Source: Symbiodinium natans (Eukaryota; Sar; Dinophyceae; Suessiales; Symbiodiniaceae). From it: a stretch of DNA of 64,000 bases. Shown here piece by piece: positions 56,850 to 64,000 of the stretch. The notes under the pieces are model-generated. The model was not told the DNA's origin. It saw nothing but the letters and a program-made list of their open reading frames with translations, and made no database searches. The stretch lies in contig CAJNDS010000757.1 in assembly GCA_905221605.1 (NCBI GenBank), forward strand, positions 720,887 through 784,886. Direction: 5' to 3'. A program made the position numbers and the translations under genes. Each line of letters starts with the position of its first letter. Position 1 is the stretch's first letter.

Positions 56850-58450
56850 ACACACTTTGTGCAAAACTCTGAACAGCCCGAGTGCAAGAGCAGACAGCTC
56901 GAGCCCAACGACGCTTCGACCGGTCTATAGAGTCGATAGCGTCGATGGAGTCGACAGCCTCGAAGAGTTTGACATGGCTTGGCAGAAAGCGGGCGTAGCG
57001 GTCAAAAAAGATGGCACAAAGATGGCAATTCAACGGCAATGGCACATTTGCTGTCTCCCCAATCCTTCCCCATCAGCTTCAGACGGCTGGAAGAACGCAG
57101 CAACGGCTGGAAGGCACAGCGAACCCTGTTGAGAAGTACACTGGCTCTTGCGGGCGATGGCCACGGTTGAGGTGCCATGTCCGTGCTTTCTCGATTCGCC
57201 AGAGAGGGCCCGAAGCTGGAGCCCGAAGATGAACAGATGCAGTCTAGCGAGCAGTCATCATCAAACATCGGGATTTTGCTCAGCCACGACAAGTCAACAT
57301 CACACTGGCTCTTGTGCTCAGAACCCTGAAAGCCTTGCCTACCCTATGGGACCGAGGACCGAACCCCAGGGAACCTTTCGCAGCACAAACAACCCAAACA
57401 ACACCCCTTTGATGGGAACTTCAGGTGGGCTTTAAACTGATGCAAACTGCACACTTTGCAACGGAAGGTAGAAAGAGAAAGAGCTGAAAGTGCTGAAAGA
57501 ACACATGTTGCACATGGCATACATGGCACCGCCCTGATGCCAAAAGGAGAACCTTGCAGATCTAATGACTCCTGCAGTGGCTCCTGGGACGGCTTTGAGA
57601 AGGAGCCGCGAATCCCTTACGGCAAAGCCCAAGCTCAGGCCACAGAAAAGATCACAACACTGAGGAATGAGATGGAATGACGGAGCACAAGCCTGCGCTG
57701 CTGCGATGCCTGCTATGCTTTCTATGCCTGCTATGATCTGCTATGCCTGCTGCACGGGCCAGGGCGATCTTCAGAGGCAAAACAAGGCCCTGGAGCTGCA
57801 CATCTTTGCCGATGCGACCCAAGCTGTGCCACACGATGGCAGAGTGTCTCGTGGCAGCCATCATTTCAACTCTCCATGTCGCGCAGCCTGCCAAGGAACA
57901 AGCTCCTCAAAGAGTTTCAGAGAATATCTCAGTCATATCCCTGTGGAAGCGCAGTGCATACGATGCATTGCTTGGCGCTTGCTTTCCTAGTTGAAGGCCC
58001 GTGTTGCAGCCGCGAGCCTCCTTCTTGGGAATGCGCAGCCAAGAGTGAGAGATTGCAATGATTGCAAGCTCACAGCCAGATTCGCCGTAGCCTTGACTGT
58101 GTGTGCATGTCCGTGCACACCCATGACATAGCAGGAGGAAGGAGGTCTTGTCTGTGGAGGGCGATCATGAACAGGATTGCCAGCTCAGTGAGCTGTGTGC
58201 ACGCCGCTGCTCAGTATCGCGGAGTATCACGGTCTTATGATGGCCGTGTTAGCGATTCGAAGGAGTGGCTAAGCAGCAGTGCGCCGAAGGTACTCTCGTT
58301 GGTGGTAATGGTGTAGTCGAACGAACGAACTTGCAGTTCCTAAATCCGTCACGCCTCAGATTCTTCAGGGTGCAAGCATGTGCAAACCCTGTCATCCGAG
58401 GCCTCGATAGCCATGGCCCAGCGGTCTTGCTAAATGCTGAGTGTGCAAGT
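56850..58450. other. no gene firmly recognised
   Basis: Protein-like frames compete on both strands (minus near 57680-57860, HSAIVWHSLGRIGKDVQLQG; plus near 56940-57040). A GCCTGCTATG repeat lies at 57712-57752. I cannot choose between them. Confidence 0.3.
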
Positions 58451-58558
58451 CACTCAGGTGCTGTCTTGGCTGGCTCCTGTTCTTGACCTCCCGAGCCATA
58501 CGAAGCCATTGTGGAGTCTGATGCGCGATGAAGCATGTTCCATCAATCCACCGACCTT

Positions 58559-58684
58559 AAACGGTGATGAGAACTCAGCGAACTTGCAACGGCCCACATC
58601 AGCTCGCGAGAAAAGCTGCTCATGAAGGGCAAAGAATGCTCTGTGCATTGCTGGCCCGGGGAATATCAGCAAACAACGATGCAC
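58559..58684 (-). CDS. candidate exon, unknown gene
   Basis: Minus strand reads CLLIFPGPAMHRAFFALHEQ, then FSRADVGRCKFAEFSSPFK and stops at a canonical donor TTTAAG|GTCGGT. A downstream segment GFAHACTLKNLRRDGFRNCK (about 58400-58340) may be the next exon. Family unknown. Confidence 0.35.
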
Positions 58685-59299
58685 TTAGGGAGCGCTTACT
58701 ACATTGACCAGGTCGCACCAAGTGACAGTATTCACAGTTAAGAATCTAAGAACAAGTCGGAGTCATGCGAGCCGTCTGAGGGGTCAACTTGCTTCAGCCT
58801 TGCCTTAGACTCAGACGAAGCCCTAGATGCATGCAAGGCATGTAGTCCACAGTCACAGGGGCGAAGTGGGAAACACGGACACTGCCAGCACCCACTGGTC
58901 AAGGGGTCAAATGGAGATCTGTGCAGCCGACACGAGACAGCACGCGGACAAGCCGCATAGCAACAACTGATCAACTGATAGATGAAAAGAGGGCCGTTGC
59001 AACAACTCATCCGCGGCATGCTCTTGTTGCCGCCGGGGTTCATGCTTAAAAAATGATGGTGTCACAGGCAACTGAGGACATGCTGGGGCTTGCATGACTT
59101 GCCTTACTCGTCAAAATTGGGCTCCCGCGTGAAGAAAACCCTATGCGAGCCAAGCAAAGCCATCTCGGAAGCCTCAGGCAAGAGATGCACCAACGCACTC
59201 CATCTGATCTAGGTCGCGGTACTCGTAGGCTGGCTCGTGAAGTTAACCTCGCTGCTGCTGCAAGTAACAGCGCATGAAGTTACGGCTATGCCGCGGTCG

Positions 59300-59692
59300 A
59301 AGCTCAGCAAGTAGAAGCGTCATATCCCGTGGCACTTCAAGGCACTTCGCCAGGACAGCTGGTCAGGCAAGAAGCCTGCGACTTCACAAAAAAAACACCT
59401 AGCCGCACGTCGCCGAGAGATGCTAGCCTTGAGCTGCGAAAAGCCTGATGTCAGCATCAATCTATGCCACTTAGACCTTTTCAACTTTTTCCGCAGGGCA
59501 TCCACGAGTTTCGCCAGAGATGGCGCCACGAGGGAAGGGAAGCGCACCTGCTGGTCTGGCCTAGCTAGGAAGCCGCCGTGGACCTAGAGATTGCCAGATC
59601 GGTGAACCCGAATCCTACAAGCAGAAACCTTGCAGCGTGGCATCAGCCGGGTCGCGTGGTGCGGCGAGGGCATCGCAAAAAATGCCCGATCT
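59300..59692 (+). repeat. direct duplication D, copy 1
   Basis: Begins GCTCAGCAAGTAGAAGCG and runs to GCAAAAAATGCCCG. It matches 59945-60605 over nearly its full length (words GGCACTTCAAGGCACTTCGC, AGCCGCACGTCGCCGA, CGAGTTTCGCCAGAGATGGC, TACAAGCAGAAACCTTGCA). It is shorter by ~235 bp, because the stretch present in copy 2 at about 60160-60395 is absent. Confidence 0.85.
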
Positions 59693-59944
59693 TTCGAAGA
59701 TGCTGGAAATCAAAACCCATAGCAATCACTTCATTGTTCAGCTGGAAAGTACCTCCGAATGAATCCCTCAAGAAGCTTCTCGAACCATTTTCAACCCGAA
59801 CCATAGGTGCTCTGTATGCTGAAGCCCTGTGCAGTTTTTTTGCTTCTCCTGTTTCTGCTCTTCAGGCTCCTCTTCATCTCCATCCTCACTCTCACAGCTC
59901 TGACGCCAACCAGCAGCATGCACCTCTTCGACTGCCACGGCCCG

Positions 59945-60605
59945 AGCTCAACAAGTAGAAGCGTCACATCCCATGGCACTTCAAGGCACTTCGCCAGGAC
60001 AGCCCGGGCACACTCGAGTGGTCAGGCAAGAAGCCTGCAACTTCACAAACAAACCTAGCCGCACGTCGCCGACAGATGCTAGCCCTGAGCTGTGAAAGCC
60101 TGATGTCGGCACCAACCTTTGCCAATTAGACCTGGTCAAGGTTTTCCGCAGGGCATGTTTGCTGCGAGGGCCAACCCTTGTAAGCTGTTCACGCCAGTGC
60201 CGAGTGCTCAACGAGAAAGACCGAAAGACCGCAGATGGCAGCAGGACTTGGGGCTTAGGTGCAACGGGACTACGCCCAGGAATTGGAGTGCGGATCCGTC
60301 AAGATTTGTGCTGGACGTTTGTCAAGAAGGTGGCGTGACAGAAACCAAGAGGCAGGGTGCCTGCTGGTGATTGGCACAGGCGACAGACTTATGAAAGCTA
60401 CGAGTTTCGCCAGAGATGGCGCCACGATTCAGTTTGGCTGCGAAATTTCAGGGAAGGGAAACGCACCTGCTTGTCTGACCTAGCTAGCCAGCCAAGCTGG
60501 ACCTAGAGCTTGCCAGATCAGTGAGCCCCAACCCTACAAGCAGAAACCTTGCAATGTGGCATCCGTTGGGTCGCCTGGTGCAGCGAGAGCAATGCAAAAA
60601 ATGCT
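59945..60605 (+). repeat. direct duplication D, copy 2 (carries ~235 extra bases)
   Basis: Starts about 645 bp from copy 1. The extra stretch at about 60160-60395 sits between CGCAGGGCAT and ACGAGTTTCGCC, which are nearly adjacent in copy 1. On the minus strand both copies keep a similar short frame (ALRKKLKRSKWHRL versus ALRKTLTRSNWQRL), so a duplicated exon is possible. Confidence 0.85.
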
Positions 60606-60719
60606 TATCACTCAGCTCATGGGACAATCTGACCGACCTTGGAACTGCTCTGAAGAGAGCAAGTACCGAAGGAAGCATAGCTAACTACGGGCCAGGGCTG
60701 CCGGCAGCCGTGGTGGAAG

Positions 60720-61490
60720 CCTGAATCATGCAGCTGGGAAGTGCAAGCCCAGACGCATTGAAAGCAACCTGGCTAGCAGAAGCCAGCACCGTGGCTGAAT
60801 CTGCCGGAATCTTCGTCCTATCCTGCTTGGATTCTTGCAATTGGGATGACCAGATGCTCCATGAAGCAGGTGCTGGACGAGAGAACCGACAAGTGGGTCC
60901 TTTGACATCTTCTGCTAAGCTTGGGCCAGTCCATGACCATGCTGAAGAATCAGAAGCATCCCCTTACCGCCCTTGCCTGGCTTCCTAATCTTCACGACCA
61001 TTCTACAGTTCTAGAGTTCTACACTTCTACAGTTCTAGAGGGTGCACTCACGGCTGATACTGCAGCAACAGCAGCAGAATATTCCCTGCGAGACTTTTTT
61101 TGCACCGCTCATCCAGTCAATGCTCACGGAACAAGCGTGTGCAGCCCTGAAGCTTCGCGTCAATTCCAACCTTGAGGGCGAAGGCACTGAAAGGCACTGG
61201 GAGGTACGGAATTCTTATGAGTTCTCTTTGATTTGGGAATATTTGGGATATTGTTGGTAATGTAGGAAGTAGGTGCCTACGATGGAACTGCGCTGCACGG
61301 CAAAGCTGTCACTCAAGACTACTTGATCTTCGGATTTCGCCATCTTGGGTGGCTGAAGGCTGAAGGCTGAAGGCTACAGGCTAAGGAACAATACCGCTAA
61401 CGTCGATGTTCCTATCAACCTCTGCACTGCCGGCCTCTCGCATGGCAAACCACAGACAGGCAACCTGCAGGAAATCAACAGCATTCAATA
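60720..61490. other. no gene firmly recognised
   Basis: A plus frame (60728-60988) is protein-like but lacks a motif. Short repeats TTCTACAGTTCTAGAG (61005-61040) and GGCTGAA (61352-61374) are present. Confidence 0.3.
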
Positions 61491-61498
61491 AGTTGCAC

Positions 61499-61636
61499 GT
61501 GGGCTTGCGTCTGACACATGTGCAGGAACTGCTGCCAAGCTGCATTGATTGCAATGATGGGAATCCCAACTTCGCGCTCAAGTTTGTCTGCCAGATTGAC
61601 GAACGACAAGTTCGTGCCGCATTGTACAATTGCATC
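61499..61636 (-). CDS. Asp/Glu racemase superfamily exon (maleate isomerase / arylmalonate decarboxylase-like)
   Basis: After acceptor GTGCTCAG the minus strand reads DAIVQCGTNLSFVNLADKLE, then REVGIPIIAINAAWQQFL, ending at a GT donor (GCCCAC|GTGCAA). The pattern Ala/Asp-Ile-Val-Gln..Gly-Thr-Asn-Leu-Ser..Leu-Glu..Gly-x-Pro-x-Ile-x-x-Asn is typical of the C-terminal half of maleate cis-trans isomerase and arylmalonate decarboxylase relatives. Only this exon was placed; earlier exons carrying the first catalytic Cys should lie at higher coordinates. The plus-strand frame on the same bases is an antisense shadow. Confidence 0.6.
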
Positions 61637-61839
61637 CTGAGCACTCTGCTGCGGACTGTGCAGCGCCAGTTAGAACCCTCTCAACTGCGTCGGCGACGAC
61701 CCGACATGGGATGACCGACGGGCAACAACCTGCAATGTCAAGATGATCCGAGGCACTATGTCGGGTAGGAGAAGGTTTTCTCGAAGAACTTTCTCACACC
61801 ATGCCTCAGGCCTCGAACTGAGAAAGCAGAGCAAATACA

Positions 61840-61895
61840 TGCAAACTTGCACCATTTGCACAATTGGCACAACTTGCACCATTTGCACGATGCAC
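61840..61895. repeat. imperfect 9-12-bp repeat (TTGCACCA/TTGCACAA)
   Basis: Words TTGCACCATTTGCACAA and TTGCACCATTTGCACGA repeat in tandem. Confidence 0.7.
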
Positions 61896-62224
61896 AAGCA
61901 GAAAGTCCCAGTAAGTCTAAAGCACATGAGCAATGTCGGTTGCCTCAGCTGCAGTACATTGCAGCAGCTAAGTGCCCGGTGTGAGCAAAAGCCATACTAT
62001 GTAACTCCCCCTCGAGGAGGGCCAACTCAGGGGACGTATCCGACCATCACATGGCGTGCGCGTTGCTTTTTGGTCACAACCCTGCAGTCCAGTATGCCCT
62101 ACCAAAAACACAGTAGCCTGGTATCAACATCAGGTATCAGCTTCGACGGATACTCTGAACAGGAAGGCTTGCGAAACTAGTGACGAAGCAAGAGGAAGAC
62201 GTGGCACTTGAGCAGCCGGACTTC

Positions 62225-62430
62225 GCCAATGGGGATTACGCGCGCCGACATGACAAAACGCTGCCCCGAGATGGAAAAAGGCACACCGAGACATTCTCTC
62301 TGCGGGATCGGCTTTGACAAGTCGGCGCGCATTTTGGCATGCCGGCGCGTGATTTCGACATGTTGGCGCACCACTCGTGTTTTTGGCATGTCGACGCGCA
62401 TTTTAGGCATGTCGGCGAAGTGTTTTCAAA
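62225..62430. repeat. degenerate tandem repeat around GGCATGTCGGCGCGCATTTT
   Basis: Five to six units of about 21-27 bp (GACATG/GGCATG + TCGGCGCG + CATTTT). On the minus strand they read as MPKMRADMPKTR-type units. The varying unit length argues against a conserved protein repeat. Confidence 0.7.
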
Positions 62431-62579
62431 CTTGTCACTCTCAACACTCTCTCAAACTCCTCCATCTCCCTCTGTCTCATTCCTCCTTATTTCCTTGAGA
62501 TCCTTGAGCTCCTTAGAGAGACCTTACTTTCTACTCTTGAAGACTGGTGCACTGGGTGTTCTGCAGGACCCTTGGGCGT

Positions 62580-64000
62580 TTTAAGGTCTAGATGTTTTCC
62601 CATCATGACTCGGGAACTACAGTTGTCCGCTCCAGACGCGATCATGCCAAGCGGTCGTCACGACGCCACTGTAACTATCACACACCGACTCGCACTGAAG
62701 ACCCAAACAAGCAAGTCTCCAGAATCTGCTTGAAAATGCTGTTGAGGAGCTGATCCGCATTTTAACCCGGCAATTCGAACAACTTCAAAGCCAATTTCTG
62801 TAAAAAACTTCACCACATTGCGATCACCTTCAGGGCTCCATGGTCGCATGTCCATACTACGTGTTTTGAAAGCACGGTTGCAAGCCGCCGAAAGGCTCGT
62901 CGATTTACAACAACAATGTACAGCCCCACAAGCGCACTCAAAAGACTCAAAAGTGGTGTGTCAGGCCTATTTCCTGATAGGGCGTGATGACCTGATTTGG
63001 CAGAGTTCGTGCTCGGTGTATCAGGGTGGAAAAACATCCCGATCAGACTCAGTGCCCTGCAGTGATGCGTTTGGCTCCGAACTTTTCGAGAGATGCCTGC
63101 TCAGAACTCGCATTGGACAATCTGAGAAGGATCGAGCCAAACCAACAAGCAACAAGCATCAAGGGCGTGTGCCCAGTCTGCTCAGTCTTGTGCACCATGT
63201 TCAATCATCGGCTGTTCATCCTACTCGGCACCAAGATACATGATTCGAAAAACCATTCCGACTGAGGTTGTGTGTAGTGTCCTCCCTTCAATCCTAAACT
63301 GCAAACTTGCAACGTTTTAGAAAGACATGAAAAACCACCTTATATCCGTCCTTCGAGCGAGCATTTTCTTCACATGATGAAGGGTGTCGAGTTCAGGCAT
63401 TGATTGGACCGGGGACTGGTGAAAGACTGTTTAGGGTCATTTGTCAAGTAGAGTCGCCCTTTGAATCCTTCTTATAGGGACCCAAGAAAGGCACCCGCAT
63501 TTTTCTCAGAAGCCCAATCCCAAAACATCCTGTACATGCCCTGCATATTCCCAACAAAATCCGGGAAAAGTACCCTAATTTTGAGAATCCTCCTCTATGT
63601 GCAAGAGAGTGCTGAACAGCAAAAAAGGCATAAAGTCTGGGCTTCAGATCCAACATGTGGCCTACCTGGACCCTGTCCTACCTTTTGACAGTATACGATA
63701 GAAAATGATACGAACTTGGCGACAAATGTAGAGGACTGGAGGTACTTAGTTGACACAGACTGGAGTGTCCATGACACGCAGATGGGCACGTGTCCATTCG
63801 GAAGCACAGCATCACCGCAACATCCGCAACTCTAGTTGTGGAATTTTCAAAGACTCTGGAAGGCGGTTTGCTCTCTATAGCTGTGGCATGCTGTGGCCAC
63901 ACCGAATCTTGACAGCCTGGGAAGGCCGGCAGGCCTCCGAAAGGCCGGAACTTGCGAGGGTTGAATTCGGAAACCGCCGAAGTCGGGGACGACAGTCTAC
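62580..64000. other. no gene recognised
   Basis: A minus frame starting MVHKTEQTGHTPLMLVACWF (near 63200) resembles a signal peptide start but is not followed by a recognisable domain. No repeats of note to the window end. Confidence 0.35.

Noticed and set aside
61406-61714. 102-codon plus-strand frame
   Set aside because: Antisense to the racemase-like exon; the minus strand carries the recognisable family pattern and splice signals.

Overview
The window looks like nuclear DNA of a dinoflagellate, probably Symbiodiniaceae-like. There are four lines of evidence. (1) Telomere-type CCCTAAA/TTTAGGG repeats are scattered through it. (2) Short exons are joined by tiny introns with both GT-AG and GC-AG ends, mostly followed by G. 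(3) Every gene I can place lies on the same (minus) strand. (4) There is an unusual load of microsatellites. No bacterial-type operons, ribosome binding sites, CRISPR arrays or rRNA genes were seen. Species was not determined.

Layout. Positions 1-15.4 kb have no gene I can support. This is a mosaic of degenerate telomere-like tracts in both orientations, diverged segmental duplications (2.5/5.1 kb, 10.1/16.0 kb, 11.1/13.3 kb), a CA/CACTCA satellite and a GC-rich tandem array at 14.6-15.3 kb. A 66-bp tandem repeat (15.5-16.0 kb) closes this domain.

From 16.7 kb rightward the gene-bearing part begins, all on the minus strand and transcribed toward the telomere-like domain. The best gene is an 11-exon nuclear ccs1/resB-like cytochrome c maturation factor (16.7-19.6 kb). 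It is invisible to simple ORF calling after its first exon and was rebuilt here exon by exon. It is followed by an intronless 809-aa glycosyltransferase-methyltransferase fusion (22.7-25.1 kb), an unknown small multi-exon gene (25.5-26.2 kb), an unknown exon cluster (28.8-29.3 kb), a three-exon fragment with GC-AG and GT-AG introns (30.3-30.7 kb), a zinc-ribbon protein whose ORF runs into 9-bp repeats (33.4-34.4 kb), a HEAT-repeat gene spread over many short exons (38.4-43.0 kb), a three-exon GNAT acetyltransferase (45.7-46.2 kb), and exons of further genes. These include a type II thioesterase-like alpha/beta hydrolase (55.1-55.3 kb) and an Asp/Glu-racemase / maleate-isomerase-like exon (61.5-61.6 kb).

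Between genes lie large simple-sequence blocks: a CATA-polyC-CCCTAAA composite at 26.5-27.2 kb, polyG at 31.7 kb, GTGGGGTGC repeats at 47.3 kb and purine-only tracts at 51.3-52.5 kb. There is also a 0.4-kb direct duplication at 59.3/59.9 kb. Nothing suggests the genes form one pathway. The ccs1 product would act in the plastid; the others are unrelated housekeeping-type functions. Exon boundaries are my manual inferences from splice signals, reading phase and family motifs. They have not been tested against transcripts.
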